From: Altibacter sp.
GTDB lineage: Bacteria > Bacteroidota > Bacteroidia > Flavobacteriales > Flavobacteriaceae
Reading direction: 5' to 3'
DNA length: 64,000 bases
Assembly: GCF_019913785.1 (NCBI RefSeq)
Contig: NZ_JAIOHK010000055.1
Span: 62,001 to 126,000 of the forward strand
Below, one piece after another: positions 38,659-46,947 of this stretch (positions within the stretch are counted from its first letter, which is position 1; every line of letters begins with the position of its first letter). The notes under the pieces are model-generated. The model was not told the DNA's origin. It saw nothing but the letters and a program-made list of their open reading frames with translations, and did not search any database. The position numbers and the translations under genes are program-made.

Positions 38659-40071
38659 ATGAAAATATTTCTTCCGCTTTTTATAGGCCTTATATCGTTC
38701 ACAATCACCGCTCAAACACCCTGTGAAGGCGGGATGGCCGGACCCTTCGACTGTAATGGCTATGACCTGCTCTCCCAAATTCCCTTAGCAAGCATGAATT
38801 CTACCAGAGCAAATGATTCTTGGGGATGGACCGACCCTCAGGACGGAAAAGAGTACGCCATTATTTGCCTGATTGAAGGAACCGCATTCATTGACATTTC
38901 AGATCCTATCAATCCTGTCTATCTGGGAAAACTCCCAACTGAAAACAGTAGTAGTACCTGGAGGGATGCCAAGACTTATAACAACTACGCCTTTATTGTA
39001 AGCGAAGATGCAGGCCACGGTGTACAGATATTCGATCTAACCAGATTGCGGACTGTAAACAATCCGCCGGTTACCTTTACGGAAGATGCACATTATAGCG
39101 GTTTTGGAGCAGCACATAACATTGTTATCAATGAGGCTACGGGCTATGCTTATGGTGTTGGTACCGATGCCAATAGTGGCGGACCACACTTTATTAATAT
39201 TCAGAATCCCTTAGTCCCTGTAGGAGAAGGCGGCTATTCGGCCGAAGGCTATTGCCACGATGCACAGGTGGTTATCTACAACGGCCCGGATACCGATTAT
39301 ACAGGGCGTGAAATCCTATTCGGCAGTAACGAATCACAAATTGTTATTGTGGATGTAACCGATAAAGGAAGCCCACAGACCATATCCACCATTGCCTATG
39401 CCAATGTTGAATACACACACCAAGGGTGGCTAACCGAAGACCATCGGTATTTTCTTTTAGGTGACGAGGCCGATGAAATAAATCTGGGAATTGATACCCG
39501 AACTTTAATTTTCGATTTCAACGACCTTGATAATCCACAGTTTCATTTTGCCTATACCGGCCCAACAGCGGCAACCGACCACAATGGATATGTAAAGGGT
39601 GACAAGTTTTACCTTTCTAACAACGCAGCCGGGCTACGGGTAGTCAATATATCCGATCTGGCCAATCAAAACATGACCGAAGAAGGTTCATTTGATTCGT
39701 ATATTCCGGATAATAATGCAGGATATAATGGAGCTTGGAATGTGTACCCCTTTTTTGATAGCGGAAATATAGTAATTAGTGATCGAACCCAAGGGTTCCT
39801 TTTGGTAAGACCTTCGGCACTTGGAATTGAAGATCAAATGGTTAAAGATGATTTTGCCGTATATCCTAACCCGGCTTCAGAACAAATAACGATCAATTCA
39901 AAAGGGACTCCTATTTCCGCTATTTCAATTTCAGGTGTATTAGGGAACCTCCTTTTTTCAGAAAAAAATATAAATTCTGAAGTAAAAACCATCGATGTAT
40001 CTAGTTTCTCTAAAGGAATTTATTTTGTAAAAGTTAATGACAACACCGTTGCGAAAATCATCAAAAAGTAG
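38659..40071 (+). CDS. T9SS-secreted choice-of-anchor B (LVIVD-repeat) protein, copy 2
   Basis: A 470-residue paralogue of the preceding gene without the HYR-like insertion. Signal peptide ends ITAQ; the mature part opens TPCEGGMAGPFDCNGYDL. It keeps WGWTDP, AAHNIVI, HDAQVV, YTHQGWLTED and DHNGYV, then a short hinge and a T9SS type A sorting domain (AVYPNPASEQI to VAKIIKK). The frame opens one codon earlier at TTG; the ATG at 38659 is used. A terminator lies between copies 1 and 2, so transcription of copy 2 needs read-through or its own promoter. No clear -33/-7 pair is seen in the 120-nt spacer. Confidence 0.9.
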   Translation: MKIFLPLFIGLISFTITAQTPCEGGMAGPFDCNGYDLLSQIPLASMNSTRANDSWGWTDPQDGKEYAIICLIEGTAFIDISDPINPVYLGKLPTENSSSTWRDAKTYNNYAFIVSEDAGHGVQIFDLTRLRTVNNPPVTFTEDAHYSGFGAAHNIVINEATGYAYGVGTDANSGGPHFINIQNPLVPVGEGGYSAEGYCHDAQVVIYNGPDTDYTGREILFGSNESQIVIVDVTDKGSPQTISTIAYANVEYTHQGWLTEDHRYFLLGDEADEINLGIDTRTLIFDFNDLDNPQFHFAYTGPTAATDHNGYVKGDKFYLSNNAAGLRVVNISDLANQNMTEEGSFDSYIPDNNAGYNGAWNVYPFFDSGNIVISDRTQGFLLVRPSALGIEDQMVKDDFAVYPNPASEQITINSKGTPISAISISGVLGNLLFSEKNINSEVKTIDVSSFSKGIYFVKVNDNTVAKIIKK

Positions 40072-40101
40072 CGTGTTTATTGACCTAGTAAGTTAGTAGA
40101 G

Positions 40102-40142
40102 CATTAATTTTTAACGCGTTATGTTAGTCATAATGGTTTTTT
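40102..40142 (+). terminator. Hairpin after copy 2, with T-run
   Basis: CATTA / TAATG outer stem (40102-40106 with 40131-40135), the 10-bp palindrome TAACGCGTTA at 40112-40121 within it, and a run of T's after. The order TTTTTAAC...GTTA matches the hairpins at 38573 and 41647 and suggests common origin. Confidence 0.55.
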
Positions 40143-40182
40143 ATTATTAGCTTTACGCACCTTACAAAAAAATAAAATTTTG

Positions 40183-41598
40183 ATGAAAAAGTTACTTTCC
40201 CTTTTAATTGCAGCTACGAGTATGATTGCTATTGCCCAAACTCCATGTACAGGAGGATTTGCAGGAGGCTACCCATGCAGTGGTTACGATTTACAAGCGC
40301 ATATTAGTTTAGGCACCATGAATGCGTCGGGAGCCAATGATTCATGGGGTTGGACAGATCCCGATAACGGAGATGAATACGCCTTGGTAGGCCTAGAAGA
40401 TGGAACCGCATTCATTAAAATTTCAGACCCTGTCAATCCTATATATTTAGGCAAACTTCCTACACAAACCAGCAGCAGCACTTGGCGGGACATCAAAACA
40501 TATAATAATTATGCTTTTATCGTGAGTGAAGCGTCCAATCACGGGATACAAATTTTCGATTTAACCCGTTTGCGTTCGGTAGCCAATCCCCCTGTAACGT
40601 TCAACAACGATGCTCATTTTAATGGTTTTGGAGGCGCACACAATATTGTGATCAATGAAGATACCGGTTATGCTTACGGTGTTGGAGCTAACACCTATGG
40701 TGGAGGCACTCATTTTGTAAACATACAAGATCCATTGAATCCGGTGGATGCAGGAGGATTTGCATCTAATGGCTATACGCACGATGCACAAGTGGTAACA
40801 TATAACGGGCCCGATTCAGATTATACCGGTCATGAAATATTAATTAGTGCCAGTGGTAGCGAGCAAATTGTTTCTATTGTCGATGTGACTGATAAAAATA
40901 ATCCTATTAGTATATCTACCTTGTCGTATTCTAATGTAGGGTATACGCACCAAGGCTGGTTTACTGAAGATCAACGGTACTTTCTTTTAGGAGATGAGTT
41001 TGATGAATCGGATGTCGGGTTTAATACACGTACGATAATTTTCGACCTCAGCGATCTGGATAATCCGCAGCAAGACTTTGAATATTTCGGTCCTACTACT
41101 GCAATAGATCACAATGGATATGTTTTAGACGGCACCTATTATTTGGCAAATTATGCGGCTGGGTTTCGCAGAATCGACATTAGCGGTATCGCTAATGACA
41201 ATATGGTAGAAACGGGTTACTTCGACACCTATCCGGCAGATAATAACGCTAGTTACAATGGTGCATGGAATGTGTACCCTTATTTTAGTAATGGGAAAGT
41301 TATTATTACAGATCGCAGTGGCGGTTTCTTTCTTGTGAGTCCTTCGATACTTGCCATCAACGATTTATCTCAGGGGGAGTTTGCTGTTTATCCAAATCCC
41401 GCTTCGGAAATATTACAAATAGAATCCGCACATCAGTCGATTTCAAGTGTTCGGATTATTGACATGCTTGGAAAGGTGTTGTTTTCAGAATCAGCTATCA
41501 ATGTTACCAATAAGACCATTGATATTTCGTCCTTTTCTAAAGGCATGTATTTTGTAACGATCAACGACAACACTACCAAAAAGATTATTAAAAAATAG
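40183..41598 (+). CDS. T9SS-secreted choice-of-anchor B (LVIVD-repeat) protein, copy 3
   Basis: A 471-residue paralogue. Signal peptide ending AIAQ, mature start TPCTGGFAGGYPCSGYDL, then the LVIVD propeller with WGWTDP, GAHNIVI, HDAQVV, YTHQGWFTEDQ and DHNGYV, and a C-terminal T9SS type A sorting domain (AVYPNPASEIL to TKKIIKK). One extra residue in the ISASGSEQI segment distinguishes it from copies 1 and 2. The frame opens one codon earlier at TTG; the ATG at 40183 is used. Same orientation and spacing as the other copies, consistent with tandem duplication. Confidence 0.9.
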   Translation: MKKLLSLLIAATSMIAIAQTPCTGGFAGGYPCSGYDLQAHISLGTMNASGANDSWGWTDPDNGDEYALVGLEDGTAFIKISDPVNPIYLGKLPTQTSSSTWRDIKTYNNYAFIVSEASNHGIQIFDLTRLRSVANPPVTFNNDAHFNGFGGAHNIVINEDTGYAYGVGANTYGGGTHFVNIQDPLNPVDAGGFASNGYTHDAQVVTYNGPDSDYTGHEILISASGSEQIVSIVDVTDKNNPISISTLSYSNVGYTHQGWFTEDQRYFLLGDEFDESDVGFNTRTIIFDLSDLDNPQQDFEYFGPTTAIDHNGYVLDGTYYLANYAAGFRRIDISGIANDNMVETGYFDTYPADNNASYNGAWNVYPYFSNGKVIITDRSGGFFLVSPSILAINDLSQGEFAVYPNPASEILQIESAHQSISSVRIIDMLGKVLFSESAINVTNKTIDISSFSKGMYFVTINDNTTKKIIKK

Positions 41599-41646
41599 TC
41601 GAGAAGAGTACTTTATTAAAAATTTAACGGCTTGTTCACTACGCAG

Positions 41647-41680
41647 CACTAAGTTTTAACCTTTTACGTTAGGCTTAGTG
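41647..41680 (+). repeat. Hairpin after copy 3, related to the two upstream
   Basis: CACTAAG / CTTAGTG stem (41647-41653 with 41674-41680) enclosing TTTTAACC and ACGTTAG, so the inner TAAC/GTTA pairing is kept. No T-run follows, so if it began as a terminator it is probably weak now and would let transcription run into copy 4. Confidence 0.5.
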
Positions 41681-41721
41681 TACTGATATAATTATTTTTA
41701 CATCTAAATAAAATCAAACTA

Positions 41722-43131
41722 ATGAAAAAATTACTACCCCTATTAATAAGCATGGTAACCGCAGTCGCCATTAGTCAAACTCCATGTGTTGGAGGAATTG
41801 CAGCCGGATATCCCTGCAGTGGATATGATTTACAAACACACATTGTTTCTGGAATAATGGGTGCTTCGGGAGCAAACGACTCTTGGGGCTGGACCGATCC
41901 CGATGATGGCACCGAATACGCGATTATATGTTTAAACAATGGAACCGCTTTTTTTGATATTTCAACACCTACCAATCCAACCTATCTTGGAAAATTAAAT
42001 ACCTCTACTGGATCGAGTTCTTGGAGAGATGTAAAAGTGTATAATAATTATGCTTTTATTGTTAGTGATGTAAACGGAAATCACGGTATGCAGATTTTCG
42101 ATTTAACCAAATTAAGAAATGTGGCAAATCCACCCGCTACCTTCACCGAAGATCAACATTACAGTGGTTTTGGAAGTAGTCACAATATTGTGATTAATGA
42201 AGAAACTGGTTATGCCTATGCAGTAGGAAACAACACCTTTAGTGGAGGCCCTCATTTCATTAATATTCAAGACCCGCTTAATCCGGTAGCTGCAGGAGGA
42301 TATGCAGGTGAAGGATATACACACGACGCACAAGTTATTATTTATGATGGCCCCGATACCGAGCACGTGGGAAAAGAAATATTTTTTGGCAGCAACGAAA
42401 CACATGTGGCTATAGTGGATGTAACCAACAAGGCCAATCCACAACTTATATCAACAATAGTGTATCCTTCAGTTGGCTATACACATCAAGGTTGGTTGAC
42501 CGATGATCGCAATTACTTTTTGTTAGGGGATGAAGGAGACGAATTCGACTTTGGATTTAATACCCGAACCGTGATTTTTGATGTATCCGATTTAGATAAT
42601 CCTTCTTTTTCCTTCGAATATTATGGAACAACTCCTTCTGTCGATCACAACGGATATGTAATTGGAGACACTTTTTATCTAGCCAATTACTCCGCAGGAC
42701 TGCGTGTTATGGACATAAGTGACCTTGCTAATCAAAATATGTCGGAATCAGGATTTTTTGATTCATATCCAAGTAATAACAATGCAAATTACAACGGTAG
42801 CTGGAATGTATACCCGTTTTTTGCAAGTGGAAATATTGTAATCTCCGGATCGAATGGATTTACGCTTGTTAAAGATGCGAGCTTAGCAGTTAACGATATT
42901 GCAGCCAACGAATTTTTAATGGTTCCTAACCCAGCCGATAATATGGTGACCATTACTTCAAAAGAAAATAAAATTTCGCAAGTAACTATTTTTAATCTTT
43001 TGGGACAACAAGTCTTAGATAGGTCTTTTGAAGATAGTATTTCCGAAAGTATCGATGTTTCGAACTTGACCGCCGGAATGTACTTGGTAAAAATTAACGA
43101 TAACACTACAAGAAGATTGGTAGTGAATTAA
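41722..43131 (+). CDS. T9SS-secreted choice-of-anchor B (LVIVD-repeat) protein, copy 4
   Basis: A 469-residue paralogue, the last of four. Signal peptide ending AISQ, mature start TPCVGGIAAGYPCSGYDL, then the propeller with WGWTDP, SSHNIVI, HDAQVI, YTHQGWLTDD and DHNGYV. The T9SS type A sorting domain is the most divergent (MVPNPADNMV to TTRRLVVN). It lies 14 nt before the propeller lipoprotein gene with no terminator, so it is likely co-transcribed with the three lipoprotein genes that follow. Its position ties the whole family to the MbnP/MbnH pair. Confidence 0.9.
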   Translation: MKKLLPLLISMVTAVAISQTPCVGGIAAGYPCSGYDLQTHIVSGIMGASGANDSWGWTDPDDGTEYAIICLNNGTAFFDISTPTNPTYLGKLNTSTGSSSWRDVKVYNNYAFIVSDVNGNHGMQIFDLTKLRNVANPPATFTEDQHYSGFGSSHNIVINEETGYAYAVGNNTFSGGPHFINIQDPLNPVAAGGYAGEGYTHDAQVIIYDGPDTEHVGKEIFFGSNETHVAIVDVTNKANPQLISTIVYPSVGYTHQGWLTDDRNYFLLGDEGDEFDFGFNTRTVIFDVSDLDNPSFSFEYYGTTPSVDHNGYVIGDTFYLANYSAGLRVMDISDLANQNMSESGFFDSYPSNNNANYNGSWNVYPFFASGNIVISGSNGFTLVKDASLAVNDIAANEFLMVPNPADNMVTITSKENKISQVTIFNLLGQQVLDRSFEDSISESIDVSNLTAGMYLVKINDNTTRRLVVN

Positions 43132-43145
43132 CCCCCAAATAACCT

Positions 43146-44543
43146 ATGCTATTGAAAAAAACGAAAAATTTAAATCTTATTGGAGTGTTTATGATCTTAG
43201 GAGTGCTGTTTTCCTGTGGAAAGGATGACGGTGGGACTCCCAACGATGATGACCCCCCAACTGGATTCCTTGGCGAATTAGAATATGTTAAAACCTTTGG
43301 AGGAAGCGGAGAAGATGAAGCATCAGCAATTCTTCAAACTGCCGATGGATCCTATATTGTTTTTGGTTCTACACGTAGTAATGATGGAGACATCACAGAT
43401 AAGGCCGGAATTGATGCAGATTATTGGTTGCTGAAACTTTCTCCCGAAGGGGAATTAGTTTGGAGTAAAACCTACGGGGGTACTGAAGATGAAAAAGGAT
43501 CTCGAATCTCTAAGACCAACGATGGAGGATATCTTCTATCGGGCTATAGTGCCAGTAACGATGGCGATGTATCGGGGAATGAAGGTTTTCATGATTACTG
43601 GATTGTTAAAGTGAATAGCGAGGGTGCTATTCAATGGGATCTCAATTTTGGTTTTCCCGGAAGCGACCAAGCCTATGATGCATTTCAAACTTCCGATGGC
43701 GGTTATTTTCTAACCGGATTCTTCGATGTAAGTGCATGCGGTGCCAATCTTTGCCCCGGGAGCGACCTCGTAGATGGTGAAGATCCTATCGAATCCAAGA
43801 GTGGACTGCACGGCGTAGGAGAATACTGGGCCATAAAGCTGAATGCCAACGGAACAAAGCAGTGGAGACGTTATTTTGGAGGCTCTAACAACGACAGAAG
43901 TTATGATGCCTTAGAAACCTCCGATGGCGGGTTTTTGATGGTAGGTGCTTCCGAAAGTGCCGATTTTGATATTACCGATGACAAAGGAAGCTATGACTAT
44001 TGGGCAGTGCGCTTAACCGAAAACGGCGACCTGCTGTGGACCAAATCTTTTGGTGGTTCCGAAATTGATGTAGGATATGCTGTTACCAAATCGAATGATG
44101 GAAATTATATCTTAGTAGGTGATTCTCGAAGTGAAGACAAAGATGTTAGCAATCCATTGGGTAATGCCGATGCGTGGGCGGTAAAGTTTAACGATAGCGG
44201 AAATCTAATTTGGCAAAAAAGCTTTGGTGGCGATCAATTTGAGTCGGGTAGAAGTATTCTTCCAATCTCAAATGGCGAATATTTGGTTGCCGGCTCCACC
44301 CGAAGTGCCAACGGTGATATTACCGTAAATCGCGGTCAAAATGATGCCTGGATCTATAAGATTAGCGAGCAAGGTGAGCTTAAGTTTCAAATAACAGCCG
44401 GTGGTTCGGGTCTCGATTTTGCAACCGCGGCTATTGAAACTCCAGACAATAAAATTGTTGCTGTTGGAAATACCGAGAGCAATGATTTTGATATTCCATC
44501 CAATCGAGGAATTAAGGATTTATTACTAATAAAGATCAAATAA
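43146..44543 (+). CDS. Beta-propeller lipoprotein (delta-60-like repeats)
   Basis: A 465-residue lipoprotein: signal peptide with lipobox LFSC (Cys24), an acidic Asp/Pro linker, then seven to eight repeats of about 50-60 residues. Each repeat has the form FGGS-x(n)-A-x(n)-T-x-DGGY-hh-G-x-S-x-S-x-D-x-D, then W-hhKh-x-x-G-x-h-x-W. These resemble delta-60/PQQ-like propeller blades that are common in Bacteroidota lipoproteins. An insertion with two cysteines (ACGANLCPG) lies at about 198-206. It should sit on the outer membrane. It is 14 nt after copy 4 and 23 nt before the MbnP-like gene. Function unknown; a scaffold or binding role in the block is inferred. Confidence 0.85.
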   Translation: MLLKKTKNLNLIGVFMILGVLFSCGKDDGGTPNDDDPPTGFLGELEYVKTFGGSGEDEASAILQTADGSYIVFGSTRSNDGDITDKAGIDADYWLLKLSPEGELVWSKTYGGTEDEKGSRISKTNDGGYLLSGYSASNDGDVSGNEGFHDYWIVKVNSEGAIQWDLNFGFPGSDQAYDAFQTSDGGYFLTGFFDVSACGANLCPGSDLVDGEDPIESKSGLHGVGEYWAIKLNANGTKQWRRYFGGSNNDRSYDALETSDGGFLMVGASESADFDITDDKGSYDYWAVRLTENGDLLWTKSFGGSEIDVGYAVTKSNDGNYILVGDSRSEDKDVSNPLGNADAWAVKFNDSGNLIWQKSFGGDQFESGRSILPISNGEYLVAGSTRSANGDITVNRGQNDAWIYKISEQGELKFQITAGGSGLDFATAAIETPDNKIVAVGNTESNDFDIPSNRGIKDLLLIKIK

Positions 44544-44566
44544 TTAAAAACCTAACTTATTATTAA

Positions 44567-45340
44567 ATGAAAAAAATTGCCCTATTTGCAATGATTGCCA
44601 TGGTGGCCATGAGTTGCAATAACGATGACGATAATAGCAGCACACCTGTAAATGTTGATTTTCTATTTACGCATAACTGGGATGGCAGTGCCATCGAAAA
44701 CTCAGATTTTGAAGTAATTCAATACACCAATGCACATGGAGAGGAATTGAGTCTTTCAAAATTGGTATACTTGATTTCTGATATTACATTTACCAATGCG
44801 AATGGTGATGTGTATGATGCAGGAGACTATAACTTGGTAAATGTGAGAGAAGAAACTAACTTGATGTTCACCCCCAATATACAGGTTCCACCCGGAGACT
44901 ATACCGTTTCCTTTACCTTTGGTTTTGATGATGAAGATAATATTGATGGTGTCTATCAGGATTTAAATTCAGCCGACGGTGGTTGGAATGTTCCCATGAT
45001 GCTTGGTGGTGGTTATCACTATATGCGTATGGAAGGTAAGTTCATCGACAATACAGCTGCCGAGGTAGGGTATGCATATCACGCCATTAGAGCGGCCGAT
45101 GCGAGCACAACGCCTATAACACTACAAGACACTTCTTTCGAAGTAAACCTTGGAACAGTGACCATAGCAAATAACACCGAAATTGAAGTAAAAATGAACG
45201 TAGCCGAATGGTATGACAATCCTCACGAATGGGATTTAAATATACTTCACACTGTTTTAATGCCGAACTTCGATGCTCAAGTAATGATGTCGGAAAATGG
45301 TGCTACCGTTTTCAGTAAAGGTGCCGTGACACAAAACTAA
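44567..45340 (+). CDS. MbnP-like lipoprotein
   Basis: A 257-residue lipoprotein (lipobox AMSC, Cys17, then an Asp/Asn/Ser linker) with the fold and motifs of the MbnP family: VNVDFLFTHNWDG at 28-40, SKLVYLISDITFTNANGD at 64-81, PPGDYTVSFTFGFDDEDNIDG near 108, GGWNVPMMLGGGYHYMRMEGKF at 138-159 and EWDLNILHTVLMPNFDAQVM near 221. Tryptophans are W38, W140, W215 and W222, histidines include H36, H151, H172 and H228. In methanotrophs MbnP is the partner of the di-heme MbnH, which lies 14 nt downstream here. A copper-related function is inferred from that pairing. Confidence 0.85.
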   Translation: MKKIALFAMIAMVAMSCNNDDDNSSTPVNVDFLFTHNWDGSAIENSDFEVIQYTNAHGEELSLSKLVYLISDITFTNANGDVYDAGDYNLVNVREETNLMFTPNIQVPPGDYTVSFTFGFDDEDNIDGVYQDLNSADGGWNVPMMLGGGYHYMRMEGKFIDNTAAEVGYAYHAIRAADASTTPITLQDTSFEVNLGTVTIANNTEIEVKMNVAEWYDNPHEWDLNILHTVLMPNFDAQVMMSENGATVFSKGAVTQN

Positions 45341-45354
45341 AATGATTTTATAAC

Positions 45355-46425
45355 ATGCGCTTAACTATAATAGCAATACTCGTATCTCTAACGATCATCT
45401 CCTGTAGTACAGGAGGTGATGGTGGAGACCCATATGAGGCAACTCCAAGTCCGCTAGTGATTCCGCAGTTGTTTCAAGACAAATTGATCGATCCGGTCAT
45501 ACCGGCAGACAATCCACAAACGGTGGAAGGAATTGCCTTGGGAAGAAAACTCTTTTTCGATCCTATCCTTTCTGGAGACGGAACACAATCCTGTTCCACC
45601 TGCCACAACCCCGAAAACGCATTCACAGATCCAAGACAATTTAGCGTGGGCATTGATGGAAGTATTGGTACCCGTAATTCAATGCCTATTTTTAACGTTG
45701 CTTGGAATTTTAATGAACTTTTCTTTTGGGATGGACGTGCAACCAGCGTCGAGGATCAGGCCTTCGGCCCCGTAGTTAATCCTGTAGAGATGAAAAATAC
45801 TTGGCCGAATGCCGTTGCTAGTTTGCAGGCCGATTCGGAATATCCCGATCTCTTTTTAGCAGCATTTGGAACCTCAACAATTGATTCTACGATGGTGACT
45901 AAGGCGATTGCACAATTTGAACGCACACTTATATCTGCCAATTCAAAATTTGATAAATATACTCGTGGAGAGGTTGAATTAACCCCTTCCGAATTAAACG
46001 GCCTGAATGTATTTTTGGATGAAGGCAGGGGTGATTGCTTCCACTGTCACGGGAATCCTAACAGTCCGCTTTGGACAGATAATATCTTTCATAACAACGG
46101 TTTAGATGCTAGTTTTACAGATCGAGGGCGAGGTATGGTAACCGGTGACCCCAGAGAATTTGGACAATTTAAGTCACCTTCGCTTCGGAATTTAGCGTAC
46201 ACTGCACCGTACATGCATGATGGGAGATTTGCTACGCTGGAAGAAGTGATCAATCACTATAGCGAAGGACTGGTTTATTCAGAAACCATCGATCCCTTAA
46301 TGAAAACTGTATCTGCAGGAGGTGTTCATCTAACCGAACAAGACAAAGCAGATCTCAAGGCATTTTTGCTGAGCCTCTCAGATCCTTCGTTTATTTCAAA
46401 TCCAGATTTTCAAGATCCCAATTAA
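45355..46425 (+). CDS. Di-heme cytochrome c peroxidase family lipoprotein (MbnH/MauG/CcpA type)
   Basis: A 356-residue lipoprotein (lipobox TIISC, Cys17) with two heme c sites, CSTCH at 80-84 and CFHCH at 228-232, and the family segments ALGRKLFFDPILSGDG (61-76), FFWDGRA (123-129) and SPSLRNLAYTAPYMHDG (274-290). These define the bacterial di-heme peroxidase superfamily. Its position directly after the MbnP-like gene identifies it as an MbnH-type enzyme, which would oxidise tryptophan on MbnP rather than act as a plain peroxidase. Which of the two applies cannot be settled from sequence by eye. Last gene of the block; 173 nt separate it from sufA. Confidence 0.88.
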   Translation: MRLTIIAILVSLTIISCSTGGDGGDPYEATPSPLVIPQLFQDKLIDPVIPADNPQTVEGIALGRKLFFDPILSGDGTQSCSTCHNPENAFTDPRQFSVGIDGSIGTRNSMPIFNVAWNFNELFFWDGRATSVEDQAFGPVVNPVEMKNTWPNAVASLQADSEYPDLFLAAFGTSTIDSTMVTKAIAQFERTLISANSKFDKYTRGEVELTPSELNGLNVFLDEGRGDCFHCHGNPNSPLWTDNIFHNNGLDASFTDRGRGMVTGDPREFGQFKSPSLRNLAYTAPYMHDGRFATLEEVINHYSEGLVYSETIDPLMKTVSAGGVHLTEQDKADLKAFLLSLSDPSFISNPDFQDPN

Positions 46426-46561
46426 AATAAGTATATCGAATTTCCACAGTATTAATACTTGCTTTTCAACACCTTAAAAGTGAATTGTTAATTATTACCT
46501 AAATCTATTATACCATAAGTTTAAATTCTTTCCGAATCATGGTTTAACAGCCGATTTAGCT

Positions 46562-46569
46562 TATATTTG
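46562..46569 (+). promoter_or_regulatory. -7 element of the suf operon promoter
   Basis: TATATTTG matches TAnnTTTG exactly and lies 29 nt before the sufA ATG. The expected -33 TTG is not present (TGGTTT at 46540 is the closest). A short inverted repeat TAGA...TCTA (46580-46592) lies between it and the start and could be a regulator site. Confidence 0.55.
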
Positions 46570-46598
46570 CACTCTAATTTAGAATAAATCTATTTTAA

Positions 46599-46928
46599 AT
46601 GATTAAAGTTAGTGACACTGCAAAAACCAGAATTTCGCAGCTTATGTCTGAAGAAGGCTATAATGTAGCCAATGACTTTGTACGCGTTGGTGTGAGAAGT
46701 GGTGGGTGTTCCGGGCTGTCTTACGAACTTACTTTCGACAAGACCTTGGGAGATACCGATAAGCTTTTCGAAGAAAATCAGGTTAAAATTGTGGTAGACA
46801 AAAAAAGCTTTTTGTACCTCGTAGGTACTACCTTGGAATACAGTGGCGGACTTAACGGAAAGGGATTTGTATTTAACAATCCCAATGCCAACAGAACCTG
46901 TGGTTGCGGTGAAAGTTTTTCACTTTAA
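46599..46928 (+). CDS. sufA: A-type Fe-S cluster assembly protein (SufA/IscA/HesB)
   Basis: A 109-residue A-type carrier that passes Fe-S clusters to target proteins. The three cluster ligands C37 (GGCSGLSY), C101 and C103 (TCGCGESF) are present, in the usual spacing. First gene of the suf operon, with a -7 box just upstream and sufB 19 nt downstream. Confidence 0.95.
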   Translation: MIKVSDTAKTRISQLMSEEGYNVANDFVRVGVRSGGCSGLSYELTFDKTLGDTDKLFEENQVKIVVDKKSFLYLVGTTLEYSGGLNGKGFVFNNPNANRTCGCGESFSL

Positions 46929-46947
46929 TAATTGCTGAAAAAGAAAG

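Noticed and set aside
36622-43131. CRISPR-like or phase-variable repeat array
   Set aside because: The repetition is whole-gene paralogy with diverged DNA, not short identical repeats with spacers; no invertase or cas gene is near.
46448-46459. Palindrome AGTATTAATACT after the di-heme protein gene
   Set aside because: AT-rich, six base pairs without loop or strong T-run; not enough to call a terminator.
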